Assembly: GCA_934045075.1 (NCBI GenBank)
Contig: OW203726.1
Location: 5,217,535 to 5,281,534 of the forward strand
Direction: 5' to 3'
Source: Yponomeuta sedellus
Lineage: Eukaryota > Arthropoda > Insecta > Lepidoptera > Yponomeutidae
DNA: 64,000 nucleotides
In this document: positions 55,953 through 64,000 of the stretch, in pieces
Numbering within the stretch: the stretch's first letter is position 1
Layout of the letters: the number at the start of each line of letters is the position of its first letter
Translations under genes and position numbers: made by a program
Notes under the pieces: model-generated
What the model was told of the DNA's origin: nothing
The model's database searches: none
Seen by the model: the letters and a program-made list of their open reading frames with translations, nothing else

Positions 55953-56044
55953 TAAATAATTATGTACGATTTAAATAAAAAAACTTAAAATTACAAATAT
56001 ACATCGTAAATTAAACAATGGGATACTTATCAAAAATACCTAAA

Positions 56045-56160
56045 ATGGACTCCGAAGCGAGAGACTTCGTTTTCTTAGGTATGTACATTTGTGAAGTCAT
56101 AGTAGCAATACCACTCTCTAACCGAAGGAAAACATCGTGAGAAAACTCTAGTGTCTGAAG
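56045..56160 (+). mobile_element. Family-F SINE, middle part
   Basis: GTACATTTGTGAAGTCATAG TAGCAATACCACTCTCTAAC … GAGAAAACTCTAGTGTCTGA. Confidence 0.6.
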
Positions 56161-56162
56161 AG

Positions 56163-56335
56163 ATGGCAGTCGTTAAGCCAAGTTAGAGGCCTTAGGGCGG
56201 TTTGAAAACTTCTGACAGTAAGACCAGCCACTAGTATTGCAAGCCTCCACCAATCCGCACTTGGCCCCGTGGTGGAGTATGGCCTTCCTTACGGATGAGA
56301 GCCGTGCCCCTTGGTGGGGACATAATGGGTTGACG
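56163..56335 (+). mobile_element. Family-C SINE, subfamily 2 body, tail-to-tail with next copy
   Basis: Runs from TGGCAGTCGTTAAGCCAAGT to TTGGTGGGGACATAATGGGT TGA. The neighbouring copy is of the other subfamily and inverted, so the pair is two insertions rather than a palindrome. Confidence 0.68.
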
Positions 56336-56351
56336 ATGATTACTACATCGA

Positions 56352-56515
56352 TCGATATCAACCCTTTTATGTCCCCACTGTGGTACGGGTCTTCCTGCAT
56401 AGCAGGAAGGTTAGGCCATACTCCACCACTGGGGCCTAGTCCGGGTTGGTGGAGGATTGTAAGACAGTCCCGGGCCTTACTGTCAGAAGCCGGGCGGCTT
56501 GATAACTTCAGATAT
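56352..56515 (-). mobile_element. Family-C SINE, subfamily 1 body
   Basis: Minus copy from CGATATCAACCCTTTTATGT to GAAGCCGGGCGGCTTGATAA. Head absent. Confidence 0.7.
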
Positions 56516-57159
56516 TTTGCTATATACAAAATTTACGATTAGCTTATGACGCTGTGCTAGGTTAAAAACCTGTGTTACAGCAATCAGTGCCAATTCCCCA
56601 CTGAAGTGACAATGTTAATTTGAGTTGAACTCGGATTGTACAGACAATTAGTTTCACTTAATATACCAAATTTAATAAAGGAGACCCAAATTGGGCCCAA
56701 AACTCAAAGTGCCGGCCAACGAAAAAAAAACATTTCCAAACTCTTACGCACATTGTCCAGAACATTTGATACTATGGCACCAAAACAGTGAAGCCTAAAG
56801 TTTAGCTACTGTCAGACATTGAAAATCTTACAATACATTAGACCAAAAATTATTGTAACGTGTTTATAAAATATACGAATTAGGGTTTGTGTAGGGAGTC
56901 TCCCTCAACACTTGTACAAGATAAAAAAAAAGAAAAATCTGACCTTAACGTCTACTAGTACTTAAGTTATTCATTTTAAGATATAGGTTTCTTAGTATGA
57001 AATCAACAAATCAATGTGGCCCATCGTTTAGAATAGTTTTTTTTTCGCTAGCCGCCACTTTCATGTTTGGGCCTAACTTAGTATGAAGCGTGAATGGTCT
57101 CCTTTACTGATGTAAAGAATATTATATTATATGTAACATAACTATAAATTATAAATATA

Positions 57160-57385
57160 AATTACCACGCGTGCCCACCGTAGATTAGGAATTTCAAGCG
57201 CTGAGGTGTCTGAACACCCTCAGGTTTCTTCACAACGTTTTCCTCCACCGTTAGCGAGTGGCATTGCTACTATAGCTTCACAAATGTACATAACTTAGAA
57301 AACAACGTCATTGGTACATACCCGCGCTGGGAATCGAAGCAGGGTCTCCCACTTCCGAGTTCTACCCACTGGGCTAACACCGCCT
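57160..57385 (-). mobile_element. Family-F SINE, full length
   Basis: Minus copy: GCGTGCCCACCGTAGATTAG, AAGCGCTGAGGTGTCTGAAC, AACTTAGAAAACAACGTCAT TGGTACATA, then tRNA-like GAATCGAAGCAGGGTCTCCC and GTTCTACCCACTGGGCTAAC. Confidence 0.75.
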
Positions 57386-58234
57386 ATATTATTTAATAAT
57401 GTAATAAATTCTTAACAACTTTTAAATCCGTATAAAATCGTTGCACCATTGTATCTGGTGTACAATAAAGAATATTCTTATCTTATATAATAATACTTAG
57501 TGCTTTTGTGAAACATCGACTAAAACGAGACTACAATATGTCTAAAAATTTAAGAAACCAGAAGTGACAATTTGTAGTATTATTGAATTATCGAAAATAA
57601 GGTCCATTAACTAGCTTTGACTAAGCATAATACATGTCTTTAATGAAATGAATGTAGTTTTTATTTTTATAATGCTTGTAAGTGCAGGAACTAACACTGA
57701 AAAAAAGTCTGAGCAAAACCTTACTAATTAATTTCTACACTTTTTGGACAAAGTGTAGCTACGTCTGAAAATGCATTAATCTTTTTTTTTTGTGATAGCT
57801 AAATTGCAATTTTCAGACATGTATTTCACGGTCTTGTGACACAGGTAGTGTAAAATAAAATAAGGCCTCTGCCAAATCCCAGATGTTGAAATTCATGGTT
57901 ACAAATAATACATGTGCCTTTATGTAGATGTTATGTTATACATTTAGATTTTTATTTAGTTGTTTTTTTTCAGTTTCTCTAATCTCTGGGTGTTGGTTGC
58001 CAACACAGTACACAGCATTTTCGTACACGGAATATAACAGTGTATTTGTTAAAATCGTTGTATTAGTTGAATAATATATTTCTGCAACGCAATAGTTAAT
58101 AGTTGGCAATCTAAGAAAATACAAACTTAGTTTGGTTTTCACGTACACAGGCGATGCCGAATCGAATCGAAACTTGGCCAATAAGTACTTACAACCGGGA
58201 ATAACAGGATAAACAAGATATTATAGCCTTAATT

Positions 58235-58450
58235 AATTATACTTTATTGCACACGAAACATTTAACATATAAGAAATAACATGTACAAAGGCGAGCTTAT
58301 CTCTGTAAGAGATTTCTTCCAGCAAACCTTAGAGAGTCGGAGAAGCAGTAAAAAGCGGGTCTATATACGTGTACAAAATATACTACATAAATATTGAATA
58401 ACCTACCTAACTATGAAAGAAATAAACTACAAATAAGCCTCATAAGACTT
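58235..58450 (-). repeat. LINE 3'-end-like repeat
   Basis: TTATACTTTATTGCACACGA AACATTTAACA, then ACAAAGGCGAGCTTATCTCT GTAAGAGATTTCTTCCAGC. The opening block recurs at 20683-20725 after (TTA)n and, diverged, at 13765-13830. The position of the T-rich end suggests a minus-strand LINE tail. Confidence 0.55.
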
Positions 58451-58478
58451 TTCATATAAACTTTTCTCAAGGCTATAA

Positions 58479-58583
58479 ATTCTTCCGCAGATGCTGGATG
58501 TGGCAAGTTGAAGACAGGACGCTATGGCCCTCATTAGGGGAGGGCTATGTCCAGCAGTGGACTAGTATAGCCTGATGATGATG
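58479..58583 (+). mobile_element. Short RTE LINE 3' end with 10-bp TSD
   Basis: The insert runs from about CGCAGATGCTGGATG to GGGGAGGGCTATGTCCAGCA and AGCCTGATGATGATG, matching the RTE tail at 52479. AAGGCTATAA occurs at 58469-58478 and 58584-58593. A third copy, at 58799-58808, borders the adjacent palindromic element. Confidence 0.72.
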
Positions 58584-58629
58584 AAGGCTATAATTTTTTA
58601 AACTAAAACTTTCGTAAGCACAACACATT

Positions 58630-58800
58630 GTAAACTTTTAGTCCGGATTTACTTACGGGTGTTGTTATATCGTAAAAGTCCGACCAGGTTTCGCTCCGAT
58701 TCGCAGAGCTTAATCATGGTGAGCAGAGACGGAGCTCGCGTCGTCGGTTGCTTGTCTCACACTCAACACCCGTAAGTAAATCCGGACTAAAAGTTTACAA
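58630..58800. mobile_element. Palindromic element with perfect 37-bp inverted ends
   Basis: Positions 58630-58666 and 58764-58800 are exact inverted copies (start TTGTAAACTTTTAGTCCGGA). The 97-bp centre is GC-richer (TCCGACCAGGTTTCGCTCCG…). AAGGCTATAATTT is duplicated at 58584-58596 and 58799-58811. The superfamily is unknown. Confidence 0.6.
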
Positions 58801-58947
58801 GGCTATAATTTCTTTATGATTAGTTTATATCCAATTCTAAGCACGATGAAACCTCGATTTTCCTCCTCTAAACGCATTGACAAAGTTTCATTCCGATTCG
58901 GCTTGTCGTTGATAAAAACCACACTAGGTTTTTATAGGAATTGCTCC

Positions 58948-59112
58948 TTCAGAAGCCGGCTTAATACAAGGTCATTTAACTTAAAAATTAAAATACCAAT
59001 ATAATAATAGAAAAAAATATTTCCTAAATATTGCTTTGAAAATGGAAGTGCATTGTTCCAGGAAAACTTGTCCAAATCTCTTCACCATGACCAATATTTC
59101 GATTTTATCAGT
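58948..59112 (+). repeat. Segment duplicated at 60598-60762
   Basis: TTCAGAAGCCGGCTTAATAC … GAAAATGGAAGTGCATTGTT CCAGGAAAACTTGTCC … ACCATGACCAATATTTCGAT recurs 1650 bp downstream with about 10% differences. The downstream copy is joined directly to the block at 60779. Confidence 0.8.
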
Positions 59113-59365
59113 ATGTCCTGCATTCAAAACGCACTCAAGTTCTTTGCTATCACTTGTACGTAATCACTTTCAATAGAACACACGAAGAACATTTTCTAAC
59201 TTTCATAACGCTCCCCTTTTAGCGCACTCCCTCTTCTGAAACTGCAATGTTCGCAATGTTCCCAAAACCAAACTCCTTGCCCCAACGCTCGCATTCAAGC
59301 AAAGGACCTTCCACCGCTTTATCATGGCATCACGGCGTATTTTCCAATACGAGCACCAAGTCGGT

Positions 59366-59501
59366 CTAAGCCGGCGCCCCTTGGTAGGGCGTCTCCAGAT
59401 CCGGCGTCTGATCGCACTCCGGAAGGTCGCTTTCTGTGTCGTCATCCTCTTGACACTCCGAAACCACGCTGGTTCCAGGCAGGAGAATGTACTGCGTCTC
59501 G
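59366..59501 (-). CDS. Predicted terminal coding exon of an unidentified gene
   Basis: After a good acceptor (ATTCCTTCCAG) the phase completing one split codon is open for 44 residues to a TAG at 59366-59368. The peptide starts ETQYILLPGTSVVSECQEDD and continues DTESDLPECDQTPDLETPYQ, then GAPA and stop. It is strongly acidic and hydrophilic, like a cytoplasmic C-terminal tail or linker. The segment is distinctly more GC-rich than its surroundings, as exons in this window are. The longer Arg-rich frame over the same DNA is taken as a shadow. I do not recognise the protein. Upstream exons would lie at higher coordinates; the next kilobases are repeats, so they may be outside the window. Confidence 0.42.
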
Positions 59502-59954
59502 CTGGAAGGAATAGAATATATTTATTTGTCTTCAATCGAAATAAGACACAACAATCACTTATACTAGGGGCATTAATGACAATTTAAATTGACTTTTATT
59601 TAACAGTATATAAATTACAAATGAAGACAAAAAGGTCTGTGCCTCGGCTTGTAACTAATGTACACCAATATGCAACTATATAGTTGCCGATTTTCAGGCA
59701 AGGCCTTTTCTTAAACTAAATTATACCTATCTGGAAAATATTTTGCGTCAAACAGAGGCCCAAAGTCAGTCAGTGTCCTATGGGACAGGCAATGGCAAGT
59801 CTCTTATGATCCATCACTTTATTAGAAGTGAGACAATTCATCAAAGTGATTGACAAAGCCTTTAATGTTAACAAGTGCCGCGAATCATCACGAAGTCATC
59901 AAAACCTTGAGTATAAGTATTCCCACAGATTATGCACATAAGTCTGGATTATAT

Positions 59955-60062
59955 TCTTTTTAATGCACTAACCCGTGCTGAGGACAATTTTATAAACCTA
60001 TTTAGAGGCTAAAAATTCCACCCGTGCCGGGACTCGAACCCGCGACCTCTGGTTAACCGTGC
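59955..60062 (-). mobile_element. Family-A SINE, 3' part
   Basis: Reads TTTTTAATGCACTAACCCGT … TTTAGAGGCTAAAAATTCCA … GGGACTCGAACCCGCGACCT. The tRNA-like part is broken at GCCAGAGCGCGAGG by the unit duplicated at 60779. Confidence 0.75.
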
Positions 60063-60135
60063 CAGAGCGCGAGGTCCGTCTCTACATGAGAAACTGGTCT
60101 GCGGCACGGCCAGCCTAATTGAGTCGTAACCTTCA

Positions 60136-60593
60136 GATGACTGTCCTAACAGGCAGTGTGTGTAAACTCAATATTGATACAATGGAAAAACCGTGCCAGT
60201 CGCCCATTAGCTCAGTTGAAAGACCGCTGCGGCACGGTTAGCCAGAGGTCGCATGTTCGAGTCCCGGCATGGGTGGAATTTTAAGCCTCTAAAGATGTTA
60301 TTAAAACTGTTTTAATACGGATTTCACTCGTTTATTATATTTTTACAATTTTCCGACGTTTCGGCACTTTTACAGGTGCCGTCTCGGATGACTCAGTCAT
60401 CGAGTGAAATCCGTATTAAAACAGTTTTAATAACCTCTTTAGAGGCTAAAAATTCCACCCATGCCGGGACTCGAACATGCGACCTCTGGCGAACCGTGCC
60501 AGCGGTCTTTCAACTGAGCTAATGGGCGACTGGCACGGTTTTTCCATTGTATCAATGTTGAGTTTACACACACTGCCTGTTAGGACAGTCATC
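60136..60593. repeat. Large palindrome, ~195-bp arms, made of family-A SINE and a second repeat
   Basis: Left arm 60136-60330 and right arm 60401-60593 are near-identical inverted copies. Each contains unique sequence (GATGACTGTCCTAACAGGCA), a family-A SINE head and tail, and the TTAAAACTGTTTTAATACGG … CACTCG repeat. The 70-bp centre holds CCGACGTTTCGGCACTTT. A relative of the inner repeat exists non-palindromically at 11493-11640. Confidence 0.8.
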
Positions 60594-60778
60594 ATCCTTC
60601 AGAAGCCGCCTTAATACAATGGCAATATCACTTACAAATTAAAATATCAATATAATAATAGCAAAAATATTTCCTAAATACTGCTTTGAAAATGGAAGTG
60701 CATTGTTCCAGGAAAACTTGTCCATTTCTCTTCACCATGACCAATATTTCGATTTTCTCAGTCGAGTCCCCATGCCGG

Positions 60779-61176
60779 GACTCGAACCCGCGACCTCTGG
60801 TTAACCGTGCCAGCGCGCGAGGTCCGTCTCTACATGAGAAACTGGTCTGCGGCACAGCCAGCCTAATTGAGCCGTATCCTTCAGATGACTGTCCTAACAG
60901 ACAGTGTGTGTAAACTCAATATTGATACAATGGAAAAACCGTGCCAGTCGCCAATTAGCTCAGTTGAAAGACCGCTGGCACGGTTAGCCAGAGGTCGCAT
61001 GTTCGAGTCCCGGCATGGGTGGAATTTTTAGCCTCTAAAGAGGTTATTAAAACTGTTTTAATACGGATTTCACTCGTTTATTATATTTTTACAATTTTCC
61101 GACGTTTCGGCACTTTTACAGGTGCCGTCTCGGATGACTCAGTCATCGAGTGAAATCCGTATTAAAACAGTTTTAA
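60779..61176. repeat. Direct duplicate of the block at 60031-60430
   Basis: The block from GACTCGAACCCGCGACCTCT to ACAGTTTTAA at 60031-60430 recurs here with few changes, offset about 747 bp. The right arm of the palindrome is cut short: after ACAGTTTTAA unrelated DNA follows (TTATGTCTAGTACCCG). Confidence 0.82.
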
Positions 61177-61663
61177 TTATGTCTAGTACCCGTGTTAACC
61201 TTAGAAAACTCTAAAGAGGTTTTTAAAATAAGTCTGGATGTCTTTTTCTCTGCGCTTAATTGTTGGGTAGCTTACTTCTGTCATCATCAGGCAAGAAATA
61301 TGGCGGGAACGACGTAATTATTAGCTGTAGCCCGAACCAATGTTTTCAGAACTAATATGTAATTATTTGACTGTAATAAATATGCGTCTAATCAAATGTG
61401 AAACAAGGCTTACTGAATGAGTAAATAATGAAAGGGCATAGAAATTTTGCTGTGGATGAATATTAAATATGAGCTGAATGTGCCTCGATCGTGGTGGAGA
61501 CTACGTGCAGGACTTTAAGGGTGTATCAGGAGGTCCCGGGGGAACCAGAAGGTTTTCCTACAAATTAATGGGAACGTGTGGCAAGAAGCGCACGTTCTCA
61601 CTCACAGTTGAACTGAATTTGAAAAGAAAACTTTGTTTCACTGTCACCTTAAAAACATTCTTA

Positions 61664-61850
61664 ACTAGCTGACCCAGCGAACGTCGTACCGCCTAACAGT
61701 CGATTCTTTATTTTTATTTTTTTTTCTCTCCGTAAGAACCAACCTCGTACTTCAAGGAATATTGTAAAAATAGAATCAGCGAAATCGGTTCAGCCGCTCT
61801 CGAGATTTGCGCTTACCAACAAATTCGGGGATTCATTTTTATTTAATAGA
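61664..61850 (+). mobile_element. Family-E repeat, complete
   Basis: CTAGCTGACCCAGCGAACGT CGTACC to GGGGATTCATTTTTATTTAA TAG. Confidence 0.75.
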
Positions 61851-61959
61851 AGATAATATGCATATACTTTAATACCTTGTAAAAATGGCCTCGAATTGTA
61901 TAGGGGAAGAATAGTACCTATAGCAAAGAGTAGCAATTGATGCCGGAGAAGAAATAAGC

Positions 61960-62090
61960 ATTAGATTAGCAAGCTGAAGTGATCGTGGCCTGGCTAGACT
62001 TGCCGATTACCATCTTCGTCAACATCATCATCATAAGATTCGCCGAAGAACTAATAACAGATATAATAAACCGGTTCTCGAGTGGTGGAG
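61960..62090 (+). pseudogene. Degenerate RTE-like LINE tail
   Basis: Scattered matches to the RTE C-terminus coding sequence are visible: AGATTAGCAAGCTGAAGTG, AGATTCGCCGAAGAACTAA and GGTTCTCGAGTGG. They are broken by unrelated sequence including an ATC/TCA-rich run. No long frame survives. The Harbinger element at 62096 has inserted at its right edge. Confidence 0.45.
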
Positions 62091-62095
62091 ATTAA

Positions 62096-62540
62096 GGCTG
62101 GGCGCATGGTGAGACGCAGGCGACGCAGCACAGTTCTGTACAGGGCAGGGCAGTTGAAGCAGACAGAGGCCCCACCGCATGCTGCGGCACAACTATTCGC
62201 TCCATTCCTTGGCAATTCTCACCCATAATAACTCCTTCAATGCCCTTTTTAAATAGTCTGGATGATTTGTATCATACCAACAAGGTTCACAGCGAACTAA
62301 CTCAATGAAATGTTCTGTCATTGCAACAATATTGTTAGTAAACACGCCTCGACGTGCACGCGTCGTGCAGAAATCTGTGCCGGCACTACAACGAGACGCA
62401 GAGCATGGCAGACACATGTCTGCGTCGCACGTGCCTGCGCCGCAGTGTGCGAAGCTCAATGACGTTCCATGCTTGACAAAATCCGCGCTGCCCTGCGCTG
62501 AGCTGTGCTGCGTCGCCTGCGTCTCGACATGCGCCCAGCC
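62096..62540. mobile_element. PIF/Harbinger-type non-autonomous element with MADF gene fragment
   Basis: Inverted ends start GGCTGGGCGCATG on both sides and stay similar for about 50 bp, including GAGACGCAGGCGACGCAGCA. The 445-bp element is bracketed by TAA at 62093-62095 and 62541-62543. Three-bp TWA duplications are the hallmark of PIF/Harbinger. The interior holds the 5' end of a MADF gene on the minus strand. Autonomous Harbingers usually carry a nuclease gene and a MADF/Myb-like gene, so this is an internal-deletion derivative. It is very GC-rich compared with its flanks. Confidence 0.78.
62193..62321 (-). pseudogene. Truncated MADF-domain protein in Harbinger element
   Basis: From the ATG at 62321-62319 the frame gives 42 residues: MTEHFIELVRCEPCWYDTNH, then PDYLKRALKELLWVRIAKEW and SE, ending at TAG 62195-62193. 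This is the first half of a MADF domain (F-I-x-L-V…P-x-x-Y-D…H-P-x-Y…R…W-x-x-I-A). The domain normally continues for about 45 more residues, so the protein is truncated. MADF domains bind DNA, and in Harbinger elements the MADF/Myb protein assists the transposase. The same frame is open upstream of the ATG through the terminal repeat, but that part is low-complexity and probably untranslated. A GTGAGA donor-like site follows LKELLW, but domain homology continues across it. Confidence 0.7.
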
Positions 62541-62598
62541 TAAGAACTGGGAAATGAATCGTGGGACGCCGGCCATTTGTGGGACGCCGGCCACTGGA

Positions 62599-62770
62599 CC
62601 GACAGTCAAAAGCAGATTGCTGGTCGCGGCTGGATGAGAAGGGCCAAGGCTAGAAAGAAGTAGTGCCACAGGAAAGGTTATAACCCGACAGTCAAAAGCA
62701 GATTGCTGGTCGCGGCTGGATGAGAAGGGCCAAGGCTAGAAAGAAGTAGTGCCACAGGAAAGGTTATAAC
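62599..62770. repeat. 86-bp perfect tandem duplication
   Basis: CCGACAGTCAAAAGCAGATT … GCCACAGGAAAGGTTATAAC at 62599-62684 is repeated without visible change at 62685-62770. It lies just right of the Harbinger element, followed by another local doubling of GAATTTATTTCTG at 62793 and 62833. Confidence 0.88.
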
Positions 62771-63106
62771 CTAGGTTAGAAGGGTGAATCCGAATTTATT
62801 TCTGAACCTGCCTATGGTTACAAAGCCGAATCAGAATTTATTTCTGTACCGCCTATCGTTGGAAGAGTCCAAAGTCAGAAATTTAAAAAGTTTTTCTAAA
62901 AGGTTTTAAGCGGCTTTTTTCCAAGTTATCTTTTTACACCTGGTATATTCATCCGAATGTGTATCACTACTACTTACTAAAACGACCGTTGACTTACGCT
63001 GGTAGAACTACACTTGCAAAATTGCTGGCTGATAAAGAATGATGGATCATTATCAGCCAGCAGTGTTATATTAGATAGCACATCAAGCTCAGTATTTATC
63101 ATCATC

Positions 63107-63440
63107 CTCCACGGGGGCCAATTCCAGATTGGTAAAGGCTTGTTAGTAGTGACTGGTCTTCTCAGAAGTTTTCAAGCCGCCCTAGGCCTCTGACTTTGCT
63201 GAACGACTGCCATCTATAGACGGTAGCCGGCACCAACGTGCCTTACGAAGCACGGTGCGGTTCGGAAAAATGCCACTAGCGTTAGTCATAGACGGTCACC
63301 CATCCATGCACTGGATGGGTGACCGTCTATGACTAACGCTAGTGGCATTTTTCCGAACCATGCACTGGAAACACGCCCTATGTTGCGTAACCTTCGTGAT
63401 CGTTTAAGATCACTCCGGCAGCCGGGGCTACGAGCGATTC
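63107..63440 (-). mobile_element. Family-C SINE, subfamily 2, with fold-back insertion
   Basis: Minus copy from CCTCCACGGGGGCCAATTCC to CCGGGGCTACGAGCGAT. The head is interrupted by an inverted 48-bp copy of itself (63312-63359) inserted between two ATGCACTGG repeats. The interrupted 5S-like part continues AACACGCCCTATGTTGCGTA ACCTTCGTGATC. Confidence 0.75.
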
Positions 63441-63887
63441 AGTATTTATATGCACTTCAAAATAGAGGCTTCCAATATTATAACTTTTGATTTTTGCTCT
63501 ACCAATTTACGGATAGCCAGTGAACTTAAAAAATGGCTACTTTTAACTTAAAATATTCTTCTATTGAATAGTTGGGATCGAACAAGGATCCTCCGTTACA
63601 TAATCTTGATTCAATACCACAGAATTGTCAAGACATGCTACTTCGTTGAAATTAAGGAAAGTATCTCTTGTTAAAATTTACAAAGTGCGTTTAGTCATTG
63701 AAGCCATAACGGAAGTCATTGAAGTTACAAGTATCTATTTTAAAGCTTCTCATTCATTTGTGGTGATGGAAACTAATTTGCTGTCGGATTTTTATTATAG
63801 GGGGTTTATAGTGGCTTGTTAAACGGTTCAAGGTGATGTCACCATGAGAGCAATCAAAGTGAAAAGGGCAACAGTTCTCTAAGATTT

Positions 63888-64000
63888 AAAAACCTACAGG
63901 CTAAAAATCCCACCCATGCGGGGACTCGAACCCGCGACCTCTGGCTAACCGTACCAGCGCTTTCCCAACTGAGCTAATGGGCGACTTCCCGGCATCAGTG
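63888..64000 (-). mobile_element. Family-A SINE, cut by the window end
   Basis: TTTAAAAACCTACAGGCTAA, GGGGACTCGAACCCGCGACC, CCCAACTGAGCTAATGGGCG, CCCGGCATCAGTG. The full tRNA-like head is present. Confidence 0.78.

Noticed and set aside
56163..56515. Palindromic family-C dimer
   Set aside because: The two halves belong to different subfamilies and meet tail-to-tail, so they are separate insertions.
59203..59535. 110-codon Arg-rich minus-strand open frame
   Set aside because: Composition is that of a shadow frame of the exon proposed at 59366-59501, with no domain resemblance.
60628..60855. 75-codon frame containing RGFESRHG
   Set aside because: The peptide is a translation of a SINE B box, a common false gene.

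Overview
The window looks like nuclear DNA of a moth or butterfly (Lepidoptera). It is AT-rich and gene-poor, with spliced exons showing consensus splice sites. It is densely seeded with lepidopteran-type retroposons: RTE-clade LINE tails ending in GAAGAA/GATGAT/GACGAC microsatellites, tRNA-headed SINEs and Bm1-like SINE bodies. No bacterial-style operons, CRISPR arrays or functional RNA genes were seen. Species cannot be named from the sequence alone.

Host genes. At the left edge, three consecutive minus-strand exons (3768-4009, 3200-3358, 1388-1527) join in frame. They encode the N-terminal part of a sugar-porter MFS protein of the facilitated trehalose transporter (Tret1-like) type; the rest of the gene runs off the left end, and its 5' exon(s) were not found. 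Near 59.4 kb a minus-strand terminal coding exon is predicted (59366-59501, acidic C-terminal tail, unknown protein). Everything between is read as intergenic or long-intron DNA.

Mobile DNA. Families are lettered here for reference. A: tRNA-like SINE with head TTAGCTCAGTTGG. B: tRNA-like SINE with head GACCTCTGTGGCGCAGCGG. C: SINE whose head carries the three internal promoter boxes of 5S rRNA on a Bm1-like body (two subfamilies). D: SINE-like repeat sharing its 3' end with an RTE LINE. E: repeat starting CTGACCCAGCGAACTTCGT. F: tRNA-like SINE similar to Bm1. G: Tc1/mariner-type MITE with about 47-bp TIRs. H and I: LINE-end-like dispersed repeats. There is also one nearly intact RTE reverse transcriptase (28.0-29.8 kb), several 5'-truncated RTE tails with clear target-site duplications (TSDs), and three short PIF/Harbinger-type elements with 3-bp TWA TSDs. 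One Harbinger element keeps the start of a MADF-domain gene. Fragments of a mariner transposase and of two other LINE types are also present.

Layout. 1-4.5 kb: transporter exons with intronic repeats. 4.5-19 kb: families C, E and F, a Harbinger MITE and a microsatellite. 19-25 kb: families E, G and B and a 3x186-bp tandem array. 25-28 kb: mostly unique DNA with a mariner remnant. 28-29.8 kb: RTE LINE. 30-34 kb: unique DNA, then a 7x92-bp tandem array made from the head of a family-F SINE. 34-43 kb: Harbinger element, families A, B, D and F, and a LINE tail. 43-53 kb: dense nested families C, D, G, A and RTE tails. 54-61 kb: family D, LINE C-terminal fragment, palindromic SINEs and a duplicated block with a ~195-bp-arm palindrome. 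62-64 kb: MADF-bearing Harbinger element, an 86-bp tandem duplication, and a family-C copy with a fold-back insertion.

The recurring oddity is the number of inverted (head-to-head or fold-back) copies of short retroposons. Two are bounded by perfect 12- to 14-bp TSDs around the whole inverted structure.
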